In this document: in pieces, positions 8,371 to 17,662 of the stretch
How positions within the stretch are numbered: the first letter of the stretch is position 1
Layout of the letters: every line of letters starts with the position of its first letter
From: Candidatus Fimivivens faecavium
Lineage (GTDB): Bacteria; Bacillota; Clostridia; Oscillospirales; Ruminococcaceae
Direction: 5' to 3'
DNA length: 64,000 nucleotides
NCBI GenBank assembly: GCA_018716105.1
Contig: DVKH01000025.1
Span: 1 to 64,000, forward strand
The notes under the pieces: generated by a model
The model's input: the letters and a program-made list of their open reading frames with translations, nothing else
Databases searched by the model: none
What the model was told of the DNA's origin: nothing
Position numbers and translations under genes: made by a program

Positions 8371-9903
8371 TTATACCAGCGGCGCGAACAGCCGGAAGAC
8401 TCCGGCGATCAGACGCTGCCAGAGCGGGAATTTCGCGGTATCCGCGGAGGTGATCTCGCGGCAGACCTCGAGGGTGTCGAGCACATCCCGCTTGACCTTC
8501 TGGGTCATCGATGAAAGATAGAAACCCACCCCGCACTCAAAATGCAGATAGAAACTCCGGAAATCAAGGTTGGTGGTTCCGACAATCGCGATTTTGTCGT
8601 CGCTGACCAGTTCTTTCGCGTGCATGAATCCCGGCTGGTATTCGTAGATCCGCACCCCATCCCCGATAAGCTGGCTGTAATAGCTTCTGGAGATCAGGTG
8701 GACGTACCATTTATCCGGCACGCCGGGCAGGATCAGCCGGACGTCGACGCCGCTCTGTGCGGCGGTGGAGAGCGCGGTGATCATTTCGTTGTCGAGAACC
8801 AGATAGGGCGTGGTCAGGTAGAGGTAATCGGTTGCGCGGTTGATGGCCTGGAGATAAAGCGTTTCCGCGACGTTGATATTGTCGAGCGGCGAATCGCCGA
8901 ACGGCTGCACAAAGCCGTCGGACCTGCATTGGACGGTCGGGACGTAGCGGCCGTATTGAATCTTGACGTCCGGGTTCGAAAATTCCCAAAGCGTCAGAAA
9001 CATCAGCGTCAGGTTCCAGACGCCGTTGCCTTTGAGCATCACCGCGGTGTCCTTCCAGTGTCCGAACCGGGGCAGGGCGTTGATATATTCGTCCGCAAGG
9101 TTCGCCCCGCCGCAAAAGCCGACGTTTCCGTCGATCACGCAGATTTTCCGGTGGTCCCGGTAGTTCATCGACATGTTGAGATGCGGCTCATAGGGGTTGA
9201 AGACGGTGACCTCGAACCCGAGCGAGCGGAGATATTCGTCATAGCGGGGCGGGAGGGTGGCGATACAGCCGATGTCGTCAAACAGGATCTTTACCTCGAC
9301 CCCCGCGCGCAGGCGGTTTTGCAGCACCGCGAGAACGGAATCCCACATCAGTCCCGGCGAGATGATAAAATACTCGAGAAGGATGAATTTTTCCGCTTTC
9401 TCCAGCTCTTCCAGAAGGCGCGGAAGCTTTTCGTCCCCGAGCGAGAAGAATTCCGACGCGGTGTTTTCCCAGGCTGGGAAGCCGGTTGTGTATTTTAGAT
9501 AATTGCTCATGGCGGATAGCTGCCGGTCCTGCGCTTCCAGGCCGATTTCACAGCCGGAGTCCACCTTAATTTTGGAGAGGGTGTTGTCATAAAACTCCGT
9601 GAGGCGGCGTTTCATCTTATGCGGGAGGCGCTTATTGCCCCAGAGCAGATAGAAGATCCCGCCGACCACCGGCAGAGCCAGGATCATGATCACCCATGGG
9701 AGCTTGAAGGAAGGGTTATCCCATTTTGAAACGATCCAGACGACGACCAGGAGGCTCAAAATCCGGAAAGTGAAATAGACGGCCTGCTGGCTGACCGAGA
9801 GAAAGACCAGGCAGAAGACGACGATGGAAAATTGGACGAAGATTGCAAACGAGACCACGAACAGACGGCTCATGATCTTATTTAAAAATTTTTTAAGACT
9901 CAT
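8371..9903 (-). CDS. cls: Cardiolipin synthase (phospholipase D family)
   Basis: Joins two phosphatidylglycerol molecules to cardiolipin plus glycerol at the inner membrane. 510 aa, normal for the family. Two N-terminal transmembrane segments (about residues 10-32 and 38-60; the following WVIMILALPVVGGIFYLLW is a PLDc_N segment). Two catalytic HKD motifs: DHRKICVIDGNVGFCGG (about residue 243) and MHAKELVSDDKIAIVGTTNL (about residue 423). ATG start with GGAGG six bases upstream. It has its own promoter at 9933-9961, divergent from the HD hydrolase gene. Confidence 0.95.
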   Translation of the reverse strand: MSLKKFLNKIMSRLFVVSFAIFVQFSIVVFCLVFLSVSQQAVYFTFRILSLLVVVWIVSKWDNPSFKLPWVIMILALPVVGGIFYLLWGNKRLPHKMKRRLTEFYDNTLSKIKVDSGCEIGLEAQDRQLSAMSNYLKYTTGFPAWENTASEFFSLGDEKLPRLLEELEKAEKFILLEYFIISPGLMWDSVLAVLQNRLRAGVEVKILFDDIGCIATLPPRYDEYLRSLGFEVTVFNPYEPHLNMSMNYRDHRKICVIDGNVGFCGGANLADEYINALPRFGHWKDTAVMLKGNGVWNLTLMFLTLWEFSNPDVKIQYGRYVPTVQCRSDGFVQPFGDSPLDNINVAETLYLQAINRATDYLYLTTPYLVLDNEMITALSTAAQSGVDVRLILPGVPDKWYVHLISRSYYSQLIGDGVRIYEYQPGFMHAKELVSDDKIAIVGTTNLDFRSFYLHFECGVGFYLSSMTQKVKRDVLDTLEVCREITSADTAKFPLWQRLIAGVFRLFAPLV

Positions 9904-9932
9904 GAGTTCCTCCAGCCCAAAAATATGCTATA

Positions 9933-9961
9933 ATCATAGGCATTTCCAGGGCAATTGTCAA
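9933..9961 (-). promoter_or_regulatory. SigA-type promoter of cls
   Basis: On the minus strand: TTGACA (9956-9961), 17 bp, TATGAT (9933-9938). Its -35 lies about 25 bp from the -35 of the divergent HD gene promoter. Confidence 0.75.
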
Positions 9962-9986
9962 ATCGGCTCCACGGCGACAAAACCCT

Positions 9987-10026
9987 TTGCACGGCGTAAA
10001 AGTTAGGGTATACTAGACTCTAGTAT
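9987..10026 (+). promoter_or_regulatory. Promoter of the HD gene covered by a perfect palindromic operator
   Basis: TTGCAC (9987-9992), 16 bp, TATACT (10009-10014). A perfect palindrome ATACTAGA-C-TCTAGTAT occupies 10010-10026, overlapping the -10 and the expected start. This is a classic repressor position. The repressor is not encoded next door. Confidence 0.65.
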
Positions 10027-10046
10027 CACCAGAGGAGGCGCAGAAC

Positions 10047-10706
10047 ATGATTACCTTTCGCGATATTGCGGCGAACGAAGAGGTGAACACCTATATCCGG
10101 CGGGCGGACGAATCGCTGGTGCGGATGGGCTATACCGAACACAGCTTTGCGCATGTGACACGGGCGGCCACGGTTGCGCACAATATCCTGACCGAACTCG
10201 GCTATGACGGGCGGACAACCGAGCTGGTCCGCATTGCGGGATATCTCCATGACATTGGGAACGTGATCAACCGGATTGATCACGCGCAGAGCGGGGCGAT
10301 TATGGCGTTCCGCCTTCTCGACCGGCTGGGAATGGACCCCGGCGAGATCGCGCTTGTGATCTCGGCGATCGGGAACCACGATGAGCATACCGCTTTTCCG
10401 GTCAACGAGCTTGCCGCAGCGCTGATCCTTGCGGACAAAAGCGACGTGCGCCGTTCCCGGGTGCGCAACCGCGACCGCTCGACCTTCGATATCCACGACC
10501 GGGTGAACTACGCGGTGGAGCATTCCGCGCTCGCGATCGACCGGGAGCAGAAGACCATCACCCTGATCCTCACGATTGACACCGAGATCAGCCCGGTGAT
10601 GGACTATTTCGAGATTTTTCTCGAGCGGATGCTGCTCTGCCGGAAGGCGGCGGAGTTTTTCGACTGCAAGTTCCGCCTGAACATCAACGGGACCAGCTTA
10701 ATGTGA
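10047..10706 (+). CDS. HD-domain metal-dependent phosphohydrolase
   Basis: Predicted phosphatase or phosphodiesterase acting on a nucleotide or similar phosphate compound, 219 aa. The HD fold shows as HVTRAATVAHNIL (first His, about residue 33), then GYLHDIGNVINRIDHAQSG with the paired His-Asp (about residue 71), and GNHDEHT (about residue 112). The last 90 residues (SDVRRSRVRNRDRSTFDIHD onward) form a second conserved region found in a clostridial subgroup of unknown substrate. ATG start with AGGAGG nine bases upstream. Single gene between a palindrome-controlled promoter and a strong terminator. Confidence 0.88.
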   Translation: MITFRDIAANEEVNTYIRRADESLVRMGYTEHSFAHVTRAATVAHNILTELGYDGRTTELVRIAGYLHDIGNVINRIDHAQSGAIMAFRLLDRLGMDPGEIALVISAIGNHDEHTAFPVNELAAALILADKSDVRRSRVRNRDRSTFDIHDRVNYAVEHSALAIDREQKTITLILTIDTEISPVMDYFEIFLERMLLCRKAAEFFDCKFRLNINGTSLM

Positions 10707-10743
10707 GCTGCCGTTAAAGCGAACGGCAAAGTTGAAATCGGCA

Positions 10744-10775
10744 AAAGCGCCCCGTCCTTTCGGACGGGGCGCTTT
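10744..10775. terminator. Bidirectional terminator between the HD gene and niaX
   Basis: A perfect 14-bp stem AAAGCGCCCCGTCC with a TTTC loop lies between convergent genes. A and T tracts flank it on both sides. Confidence 0.88.
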
Positions 10776-10780
10776 CGTTT

Positions 10781-11332
10781 TCAGGAAAGCCGCATGCTTT
10801 TTCGAAGCGGCGCCCAGACGGCCTGGGCGATTGCAAAGTCCACCATGCTGTGAACCACCGAGCCGGCGCCGACCAACAGAAGAACCGCGGTGAAATACCC
10901 TTTGGCGTAAAAATCGGCCGACATCGAGTGCCCAAAGTAGAGCGGCGTAATCACCGCGACCTCGCAGACGGCGTGGATCAGCCCGATCAAAAACGAAAAA
11001 GGGAGCGCGGTGCGCGGGGAGGCGAGCAGCTCCGGCCGCTTCTGGAGCGCCAGCGCCCCGCAGAACGCGAACGCCACATGGGTCAGGGCGCGAAGGACGA
11101 TCGGGAGCGGAAACCCGCCGAGAAAGAACCCCAGGGTTGTCCCAAGGGACACCGCCACCGCGACCGAAGGCGAGAGGAACATCGCGAGGAAGATGGCGAC
11201 ATGGCTCGCGAGGGTGAACGACGCGGGTTCCAATACGATTTTAATCGGGGAGAAGGTGGGGATCACAATGCCGGCCGCACAGAGAAGCGCCGCCGAGACA
11301 AGGTTCCGAAGGGCTGTTTTGCTCGCAGTCAT
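10781..11332 (-). CDS. niaX: Niacin ECF transporter substrate-binding protein NiaX
   Basis: Integral membrane S-component that binds nicotinic acid and uses a shared ECF energising module (not in this window). 183 aa with about six hydrophobic segments. The conserved NiaX stretch with EPASFTLASHVAIFLAMFLS (about residues 35-54) and SLGTTLGFFLGGFP is clear. The next gene upstream on the same strand is niaR, the niacin-responsive repressor, which supports the substrate. It has its own promoter with the -35 inside the 3' end of niaR, and a candidate NiaR operator downstream of the -10. Confidence 0.88.
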   Translation of the reverse strand: MTASKTALRNLVSAALLCAAGIVIPTFSPIKIVLEPASFTLASHVAIFLAMFLSPSVAVAVSLGTTLGFFLGGFPLPIVLRALTHVAFAFCGALALQKRPELLASPRTALPFSFLIGLIHAVCEVAVITPLYFGHSMSADFYAKGYFTAVLLLVGAGSVVHSMVDFAIAQAVWAPLRKSMRLS

Positions 11333-11364
11333 CGCTGGATTTCCTCCATAAACAGGTCAAGACT

Positions 11365-11415
11365 GGTGTCATGACATCTTTTGCCTATTATAGACAATTC
11401 ACAGCGATTCGTCAA
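11365..11415 (-). promoter_or_regulatory. niaX promoter with candidate NiaR operator
   Basis: On the minus strand: TTGACG (11410-11415, inside the end of niaR), 17 bp, TATAAT (11387-11392). Downstream of the -10 lies GGTGTCATGACATC (11365-11378) with a perfect TGTCATGACA core. This resembles the GGTGT/ACACC half-sites of known NiaR operators. Exact match to the published motif needs a motif scan. Confidence 0.65.
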
Positions 11416-11929
11416 GCAGGATTTCGCATTTCCGGAGCGCGCCGGCAACCCTTTGGAATACGGCCTCGTCCGCGCAGCGGATGGTGTGCAGGTGGATGCC
11501 GCCGGTCAACCGCGAGAGCGGGGCTGCGCCGATTTCCTCCACCCGTTTGACAAACTCATCCGCGTCCCAGCGGGAGGCGACGTGGAGCTGGGCTGAAAGC
11601 TGGCCGTAGATCGGATGCTCCACCGTAACGTCGCAAAGGGTGCCGCCGCTGTCGACGACGGCGTAAAGCTCTTCGAGAATCTGGTCCTCCCGGTGGCGGC
11701 AGACCACGGTCCGAAGGATGCTGCCGCCGGCCGCGCCGGCGCCCTCGAGCCGGTAGCCGCGCGGGGTCGCCGCGATCCTGACCCCCGCGGCCCGCAGAAT
11801 CGCGACGTCGCCGACGATGATCTGGCGGCTGACCCCGAAACGGGCGGCGACTGCAGAGGCGGAGAGGGGAGCCGGCGCCGAGGCGAGCAGCGCGGCGATT
11901 TCGCCGCGGCGCTGTTCCGCGTTCATCAT
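11399..11929 (-). CDS. niaR: Niacin-responsive transcriptional repressor NiaR
   Basis: Represses NAD-precursor uptake or synthesis genes when niacin is plentiful. 176 aa, normal length. An N-terminal biotin-repressor-type helix-turn-helix (LSASAVAARFGVSRQIIVGD, about residues 23-42) is followed by the 3H domain (about residues 80-175), whose metal-binding histidines appear in CRHRED, VEHPIYGQL and GGIHLHTI. Two adjacent ATG codons start the frame; the first overlaps the stop of the DUF3006 gene by 4 bp, so it is translated as the last gene of the ygiQ-side operon or coupled to it. The neighbour is niaX. Confidence 0.92.
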   Translation of the reverse strand: MMNAEQRRGEIAALLASAPAPLSASAVAARFGVSRQIIVGDVAILRAAGVRIAATPRGYRLEGAGAAGGSILRTVVCRHREDQILEELYAVVDSGGTLCDVTVEHPIYGQLSAQLHVASRWDADEFVKRVEEIGAAPLSRLTGGIHLHTIRCADEAVFQRVAGALRKCEILLDESL

Positions 11930-12150
11930 TCCCGGCCCTCCCGTCTCAAAAGGCGGGAGAGGCGGCCTGCGTTTCCGGCGCGCCGGCGTTCGGTTTCCTC
12001 AAAGTTGATCCGATACCCGCCGTCCCGCTCGTCCAGCACGTCGCCCTCCCGGGCGCCGTCGGGAAGAAGCGAAGCGGGCAGATCCCGCTTTTCGCCGTCC
12101 TCCGTTTCGCAGACCGCGAATTCCCCTTCGATCCGGTCGATGATCAGCAT
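11926..12150 (-). CDS. DUF3006 domain protein
   Basis: Small acidic cytosolic protein of 74 aa with the DUF3006 pattern: LIIDRIEGEFAVCETEDG at the start, LPASLLPDGAREGDVL in the middle, then RINFEETERRRAGNAGRLSR. The family is common next to ComEC-like metallo-beta-lactamase genes, as here (36 bp downstream of one). Its molecular role is not known; a small OB-like beta fold is likely. ATG start with AGGAGG about eight bases upstream; 4-bp overlap with niaR. Confidence 0.85.
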   Translation of the reverse strand: MLIIDRIEGEFAVCETEDGEKRDLPASLLPDGAREGDVLDERDGGYRINFEETERRRAGNAGRLSRLLRREGRE

Positions 12151-12185
12151 AAAGATCCCTCCTTTTCCTAACCGCTTTGGCGTTT

Positions 12186-13109
12186 TCAGCGCGCGTCGAT
12201 GGTGTCCTCAAGTCCATTTCCGGCGACATGGATGGTTTCGCCGTCGGTGGTGAACATGATGTCGCCTGAGAGATCGGTCCGGTAGATGGTCCCATAGGCT
12301 GAGGCGCGTTTTACAAATTCTTTATGCGGAAAGCCGTAGCTGTTGTCGGAAGAGAGCGAGATGAAAACCGCTTTCGGTTCCGCCGCCCGGAGGAGCGTTT
12401 CGTGGGTGGAGGTATTGCTGCCGTGGTGGCCCGCGCCGAGGATGTCGCACTCGAGCCAGGCGCCGGATTTGGCGATCGCCTCCTCGCTCTCCTCTTCGGC
12501 GTCTCCCATGAACAGGAACGAGGCCTCGCCGAAGTCGAGGCGGGTGACGATGGAGGAGTTGTTGAGGGAGTCCGGTTCCATCACCGGCCCGAGCACCGTC
12601 AGGAGCGCGCCGCCGCCGAGATCGACCGTCTCCCCGGCCGCCGGCGAATGGACCGCGCAGCCGCTGTTTTCAATCGCGTCGAGCAGATCGGTGAAGGTTT
12701 TGGTGGCTGGGACGAGATCGTCCGGCAGATCGCCGAGGAAGACCGTGCCGACCGGAATCGCGTTGATCACGGTGTCGAGTCCGCCGATATGGTCGCTGTG
12801 CGCGTGGGTCCCGATCGCGAGGTCGAGATGGTCAATTCCGGCGCGTTCCAGATAACCGAGCACCACGCCGCCTTTGTCGTTTTCCCCCGCGTCGATCAGA
12901 ACGGTTTTTTCGGGCGCGTCGATCAGGACCGAAAGGCCCTGTCCAACGTCGATGACATGGACGGCGAGCTGTCCCTCCGGCCGGGCGAGCACCGGGGCGG
13001 CGCTTTTTGCGCTCCACTGCTCCCAGAGGAGCGCAGCCGCGGCGACCAGCGCCAGCGCCAGCAGTTCCAGCGGTTTGAGCTTTGTTTTTCGTCTGCGTCT
13101 TGCGGTCAT
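12186..13109 (-). CDS. ComEC/Rec2-like metallo-beta-lactamase-fold hydrolase
   Basis: 307 aa. An N-terminal anchor (ELLALALVAAAALLWEQW, about residues 14-31) is followed by an extracytoplasmic MBL domain. Metal ligands are visible in THAHSDHIGG (about residue 102), FLFMGDAEEE and GAGHHGSNTSTHE. This is the stand-alone form of the ComEC C-terminal domain, thought to act on nucleic acid or another phosphodiester at the cell surface; the substrate is unproven. ATG start with AGGAGG seven bases upstream, 4-bp overlap with the YgiQ gene, and DUF3006 immediately downstream, the usual pairing. Confidence 0.9.
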   Translation of the reverse strand: MTARRRRKTKLKPLELLALALVAAAALLWEQWSAKSAAPVLARPEGQLAVHVIDVGQGLSVLIDAPEKTVLIDAGENDKGGVVLGYLERAGIDHLDLAIGTHAHSDHIGGLDTVINAIPVGTVFLGDLPDDLVPATKTFTDLLDAIENSGCAVHSPAAGETVDLGGGALLTVLGPVMEPDSLNNSSIVTRLDFGEASFLFMGDAEEESEEAIAKSGAWLECDILGAGHHGSNTSTHETLLRAAEPKAVFISLSSDNSYGFPHKEFVKRASAYGTIYRTDLSGDIMFTTDGETIHVAGNGLEDTIDAR

Positions 13110-15037
13110 CGCGATCCTCCTTTGGCTGTTCCGCGGCGGCCTTTCGCGTTTGGTTTTCTAAAGGGCCTGCCGCTGCGCTTTTTACGGCCTATGGCATTCT
13201 TCACGGCTGGTTTCTGTCCGGCGCGGGCTTTTTCCCGCAGATACGCGGCGTCGGGCGGGACGAGGCAGTCCGGCCCGGTCCCGATGAGGTCCTCGCGTTT
13301 GATCGAGCGCAGCGCCTCGAGAACCAGCCTGCGGTTTTCGGGCTTAAAGTACTGCAGAAGCGCCCGCTGGACCCGCTTTTCCGCTTCGGTGCGCGGGACA
13401 TAGACCTCCCGCATGGTGAGCGGGTCGATCCCGGTGTAGAACATGCAGGTCGAAATGGTGCCGGGGGTTGGGTAAAAGTCCTGGACCTGTTCGGGCCGCA
13501 TATGGTTTTTCCGCAGGAACAAAGCGAGTTCGACCGCGTCGCGTACTGTGCTTCCGGGGTGGGAAGACATCAGATAGGGCACGAGGTACTGTTCCTTCCC
13601 GGCGGCGTTTGTGAGATCCCGGAAGCGTTTTGCGAAACGCTCGTAGACCTCGATCCGGGGTTTTCCCATCTTCTCGAGGACGGCGGCGCTGCAGTGCTCG
13701 GGCGCGACCTTGAGCTGGCCGCTGATGTGGCGTTCGACCAGTTCCCGCAGGAAGGTTTCGTCTTTGTCGAGCAGGATATAGTCGAACCGCAGGCCGGAGC
13801 GGACGAAAACCTTCTTGACCCCTTTGACCGCGCTAAGCCGCCTGAGAAGCTCGAGATACTCCCGGTGGTCGGCCCGGAGCGACGGGCAGGGGTTCTGCCC
13901 GAGGCATTTCCGGTCCCGGCAGAGGCCGTTTTTGATCTGCTTGCCGCAGGAAGGGAAGCGGAAATCGGCGGTCGGGCCGCCGACGTCGTGGATGTAGCCC
14001 TTAAAGCGGGGGTTTTGGGTGAAGCGCTCGGCCTCCCGCACGACGGAATCAATGCTGCGTGAGACGACGCGCCGGCCCTGGTGGACCGCGATCGAGCAGA
14101 AGTTGCAGTGGCCAAAGCACCCGCGGTTGTGCATGAGCGAGAATTCGACCTCTTCAATCGCCTTGACGCCGCCCTCCGCCTCATAGGAGGGGTGATAGGC
14201 CCGCTGGTACGGAAGCTCGAACACCGCGTCCAGTTCCTCCCGCGTGAGGACCGGCATCGGCGGGTTCTGGAGGAGGAGCCGGTCCCCATGCTTCTGGACG
14301 ACCGCCCGGCCGGTGATCTCATCCTGTTCGTCAAGCTGCTGTTTAAACGCGCGGACGTAGGCCGTTTTGTCGGCGGCGACCTTTTCATAGGAGGCGCAGC
14401 TCACCGCGCCGGCCGGGATCTGGTCCGGGGTGATCCAGCAGCAGGTCCCGCGGATATCGGTGAGGGCTTCAACGGGTTCCCCCGCCGCGAGGCGGGAGGC
14501 GATTTCGCGGGTCTGCTTTTCCCCCATGCCGTAGCTCAGAAGATCCGCGCCCGAATCGAGAAGGATCGACGGGCGGACCCGGTCGTCCCAATAGTCGTAG
14601 TGCGCGAACCGCCGAAGCGACGCCTCGATCCCGCCCAGGATGACGGGGCAGCCGGGATAGGCGGCCTTTGCGGCTTTTGAATAGACGATTGCGGCGCGGT
14701 CGGGGCGGCGGAGCTTTCCGCCGGGCGAATAGGCGTCGGCCGAGCGCCGCTTTTTGGCGGCGGTGTAGTTCGAGACCATCGAGTCGATGTTTCCCGCCGT
14801 GACGAGAAACCCGAGCCGCGGCCGGCCGAAGCGCCGAAAGCTCTCCGGGTCCTTCGGGTCGGGCTGCGCGAGCACCGCCACCCGGAAGCCCATGCTCTCG
14901 AGCAGGCGGGAGATAATCGCGATGCCGAAGCTCGGATGATCGACATAGGCGTCGCCTGTTACACAGACGAAGTCCGCCTCCGTCCAGCCGCGCCTGCGCA
15001 TTTCCTCTGCGGTAATCGGTAGGAAGGAATGATTCAA
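13106..15037 (-). CDS. YgiQ-family radical SAM protein
   Basis: 643 aa, cytosolic iron-sulfur enzyme of unknown substrate. N-terminal UPF0313 region includes GDAYVDHPSFG (about residue 29) and FLVTAGNIDSMVSNYTA. The radical SAM cluster motif is NRGCFGHCNFCSI (three Cys, about residue 305). The C-terminal part has LRFDYILLDKDETFLREL and the conserved FYPTPGTISTCMFYTG. The end is basic (GRKKRSGRPFRKPNAKGRR), perhaps nucleic-acid binding. The start is TTG, chosen because homologues begin at the same FLPITAEEMRRRGW segment; its binding site is weak. First gene after the ftsK terminator, overlapping the MBL gene by 4 bp. Confidence 0.93.
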   Translation of the reverse strand: MNHSFLPITAEEMRRRGWTEADFVCVTGDAYVDHPSFGIAIISRLLESMGFRVAVLAQPDPKDPESFRRFGRPRLGFLVTAGNIDSMVSNYTAAKKRRSADAYSPGGKLRRPDRAAIVYSKAAKAAYPGCPVILGGIEASLRRFAHYDYWDDRVRPSILLDSGADLLSYGMGEKQTREIASRLAAGEPVEALTDIRGTCCWITPDQIPAGAVSCASYEKVAADKTAYVRAFKQQLDEQDEITGRAVVQKHGDRLLLQNPPMPVLTREELDAVFELPYQRAYHPSYEAEGGVKAIEEVEFSLMHNRGCFGHCNFCSIAVHQGRRVVSRSIDSVVREAERFTQNPRFKGYIHDVGGPTADFRFPSCGKQIKNGLCRDRKCLGQNPCPSLRADHREYLELLRRLSAVKGVKKVFVRSGLRFDYILLDKDETFLRELVERHISGQLKVAPEHCSAAVLEKMGKPRIEVYERFAKRFRDLTNAAGKEQYLVPYLMSSHPGSTVRDAVELALFLRKNHMRPEQVQDFYPTPGTISTCMFYTGIDPLTMREVYVPRTEAEKRVQRALLQYFKPENRRLVLEALRSIKREDLIGTGPDCLVPPDAAYLREKARAGQKPAVKNAIGRKKRSGRPFRKPNAKGRRGTAKGGSR

Positions 15038-15062
15038 ACGGGTTCACCAGCCTTTTTAGAAA

Positions 15063-15101
15063 GGCCCGGCGCCACAGGCTGAAAACCCTCGGCGCCGGGC
15101 C
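15063..15101 (-). terminator. Terminator of ftsK
   Basis: An 11-bp GC-rich stem (GGCCCGGCGCC at 15063-15073 with complement at 15091-15101) lies just past the ftsK stop. On the minus strand a short T-containing tail follows. Confidence 0.7.
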
Positions 15102-15116
15102 GGCAGATATGGAAAG

Positions 15117-17639
15117 TTAAGATTGCGGGGGATCGTCCTTCATGAGCTTCATCTCGATCCAGCGCTCCTTGCTGATCAGCACCTGCCGGGGCTTCGAGCC
15201 TTCGAACGGGCCGACGATGCCGCGCGCCTCGAGTTCGTCCACAATCCGCGCGGCCCGGGCGTAGCCGAGCTTCAGGCGGCGCTGGAGGAGCGAAGTGGAG
15301 GCGATCCCGGCCTCGACGACGCATTCGATTGCGGCGGGGAGCATCGCGTCCTCGTCCGGATTCCCGCCGTCGGATTCGTCCCCGCCGGCGCCGCCCTTGC
15401 CCTTGCCGGTGGGGGTGCAGCGCTCGATTTCCTCGATCACCTGCTGGTCGTACTCCGGGGTTCCGGCGCTCTTGATGAAGGCGACGACCCGCTCGATCTC
15501 GTCGTCCGAGACGAAGCACCCCTGGACGCGGACCGGTTTCGGCGCGCCGACCGGGTAGAAGAGCATATCGCCCGCGCCGAGCAGCTTTTCGGCGCCGCCC
15601 GCGTCGAGGATGGTGCGCGAATCGATCTGGGAAGAGACGGCGAACGCGATCCGGGAGGGGATGTTCGCCTTGATGACGCCGGTGATCACGTCGACCGACG
15701 GGCGCTGGGTCGCGATGACAAGGTGCATGCCTGCGGCGCGGGCCATCTGCGCGAGCCGGCAGATGTTGTCCTCGACCTCGCTCGGCGCAGCCATCATGAG
15801 GTCGGCGAGTTCATCGATGACAATGACGATGTGGTGCATCGTCTCGAGTTCGTCCCTTGTCTGGGCGAGGCGGTTGTAGGAGCCGATGTCCCTTGCGCCG
15901 TGCTGCGCGAAGGTTTTATACCGCCCGAGCATCTCGGTGACGGCCCAGCCGAGCACGCCCGCGGCTTTCTTCGGGTCGTTGACGACCGGCACCACCAGAT
16001 GCGGCAGGCCGTTGTAGACCCCGAGTTCGACCACCTTCGGATCGACGAGGAGGAGTTTGACCTCGTCGGGTTTCGCTTTATAGAGAATGCTCATGATGAT
16101 CGAGTTGATGCAGACCGATTTGCCGGAACCGGTCGCGCCGGCGATCAGCAGGTGCGGCATCTTGGCGATATCGGCGACGGTGATGCTGCCGGAAATGTCC
16201 TTTCCGAGGGCGACCGTCACCTTGCTTTTCGCGTCGGCGAAGGGCCTTGAATCGATGACCTCGCGCAGGGTGACGGAGGAAACGGTCCGGTTCGGGACCT
16301 CGATGCCGACGGCGGGTTTGTTCGGGATCGGCGCCTCGATCCGCACGCCGGCCGCCGCGAGGTTCAGGGCGATGTCGTCCGCGAGGCTTGTGATCTTGCT
16401 GATCTTGACCCCCGCCGAAGGCTGAAGCTCATACCGGGTGACGGCGGGGCCGCGGCTGATGTCGATGATCTTGGTCTGGACGCCGAAGCTCTGGAGGGTG
16501 TCCACCAGCCGCTGGGCGTTCTGCCGCAGCTCGTCGTTCGCGTTCGGGTCCGCCGCCGAAACGGCCGGCTCCCGCAGAAGGGTGACCGGCGGCATGACGT
16601 ATTCGGGCGGGGCGGGCGGCTCCGCGGCCGGGGGGGCTTCCGCGGCCTGGGCGGGGGCGGCTTCTCCTTCGCCGGGCTCGTCCGGCTCGTCCGCAGCAAC
16701 CTCGGCCGCGGCGGAGAGAAGGGCCGCCGCCGCGCCGCCGTCAGAGGGGGCCGTTTCCGCTTCCGGTTCCGGCGAGGGCTTCGAAGAGAGGCGGCTGATG
16801 ATGTCGTCGAGGGCGGCCTGCGGTTCCTCCTGCCCATCCGTTTCCGCCGCGGGGGCCTGCGGCAAGGAATCTTCCGGTTCGGGCGCGGGAACGTCGGGCG
16901 TTGAGACCTCGTCGAGCGCATTTAAAAGCTTCTGGCGGCTTTGGGACGTTTTTCCGCCGCGCGCTTTGGAAGAGTGGGCGGGCGGCTCGTCGTCGAGCGG
17001 TATGTCGATGGAGGAGGTTTTCGCTTCCCTGGCCGGGAGCGAGGCGATGATCTCCTGATAGCCCTCCGAGAGCTTTTTCACCGGCTTCTGCGCGGTGCGC
17101 AGAAGATCCGCGAGGGTGGAGCCGGTGATCAGCATGACCAGCGCGAAGACGAGAAGCGAGACCACAATTTTATCGCCGGGCGACCCGAGCAGCATCAGCG
17201 GCAAGCCGAACAGAATCGAGATCACGCCGCCGCCGTGCAGGGACTGCCCCTGGGAATAGAGCTGGGCGACGTCCCGGAAAAGGCTCCCCGTTTCCGGCGC
17301 GCCGCCGAGAAAGATCTGGCAGGCCGCGGAGATGAGGCATAAAAGCGCCGTGGTCAGGACGGCTTTGAACGAGAGGTCGTTCGAGAGCTTGTCGAGCGAG
17401 GCGACGACCGCTATGTAGACAAAGATCGGCCCGATGAAATAGGCGGACCAGCCGAACAGGCCGAGAAGGACGCTGTGCGCCGCAAGCCAGCCCTCGCTTC
17501 CCCTGACAAAGGCGAGAAACACGAACAGGAGGCCGATTGTGAAGAGCAGGACGGCGAGCATCTGGTTGATGACGCGCTGTTCCGCTTTGGTCCTGCGTTT
17601 GGTTTTTCGTTTGGTGGATTTCGATTTCCTTGCCGGCAT
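15117..17639 (-). CDS. ftsK: DNA translocase FtsK/SpoIIIE
   Basis: Hexameric ATP-driven DNA pump that clears chromosome ends from the division or sporulation septum. 840 aa. Four transmembrane segments lie between about residues 25 and 175. An Ala/Pro/Glu-rich linker of about 160 residues follows, then the motor: Walker [14 protein letters not shown] (about residue 510), Walker B region [13 protein letters not shown] and [20 protein letters not shown]. The C-terminal gamma winged helix (about residues 770-835, [20 protein letters not shown]) reads DNA orientation motifs. ATG start with AAGGAG upstream. It follows uppP and tepA on the same strand; tepA next to spoIIIE is a conserved arrangement in spore formers. 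Confidence 0.96.
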   Translation of the reverse strand: MPARKSKSTKRKTKRRTKAEQRVINQMLAVLLFTIGLLFVFLAFVRGSEGWLAAHSVLLGLFGWSAYFIGPIFVYIAVVASLDKLSNDLSFKAVLTTALLCLISAACQIFLGGAPETGSLFRDVAQLYSQGQSLHGGGVISILFGLPLMLLGSPGDKIVVSLLVFALVMLITGSTLADLLRTAQKPVKKLSEGYQEIIASLPAREAKTSSIDIPLDDEPPAHSSKARGGKTSQSRQKLLNALDEVSTPDVPAPEPEDSLPQAPAAETDGQEEPQAALDDIISRLSSKPSPEPEAETAPSDGGAAAALLSAAAEVAADEPDEPGEGEAAPAQAAEAPPAAEPPAPPEYVMPPVTLLREPAVSAADPNANDELRQNAQRLVDTLQSFGVQTKIIDISRGPAVTRYELQPSAGVKISKITSLADDIALNLAAAGVRIEAPIPNKPAVGIEVPNRTVSSVTLREVIDSRPFADAKSKVTVALGKDISGSITVADIAKMPHLLIAGATGSGKSVCINSIIMSILYKAKPDEVKLLLVDPKVVELGVYNGLPHLVVPVVNDPKKAAGVLGWAVTEMLGRYKTFAQHGARDIGSYNRLAQTRDELETMHHIVIVIDELADLMMAAPSEVEDNICRLAQMARAAGMHLVIATQRPSVDVITGVIKANIPSRIAFAVSSQIDSRTILDAGGAEKLLGAGDMLFYPVGAPKPVRVQGCFVSDDEIERVVAFIKSAGTPEYDQQVIEEIERCTPTGKGKGGAGGDESDGGNPDEDAMLPAAIECVVEAGIASTSLLQRRLKLGYARAARIVDELEARGIVGPFEGSKPRQVLISKERWIEMKLMKDDPPQS

Positions 17640-17662
17640 GATACTCTCCTTTTTATAAAAGG

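Noticed and set aside
12324..14062. Long plus-strand frames (359 and 326 codons) opposite the MBL and YgiQ genes
   Set aside because: Antisense of GC-rich real genes with conserved motifs; their sequences show no domain pattern.
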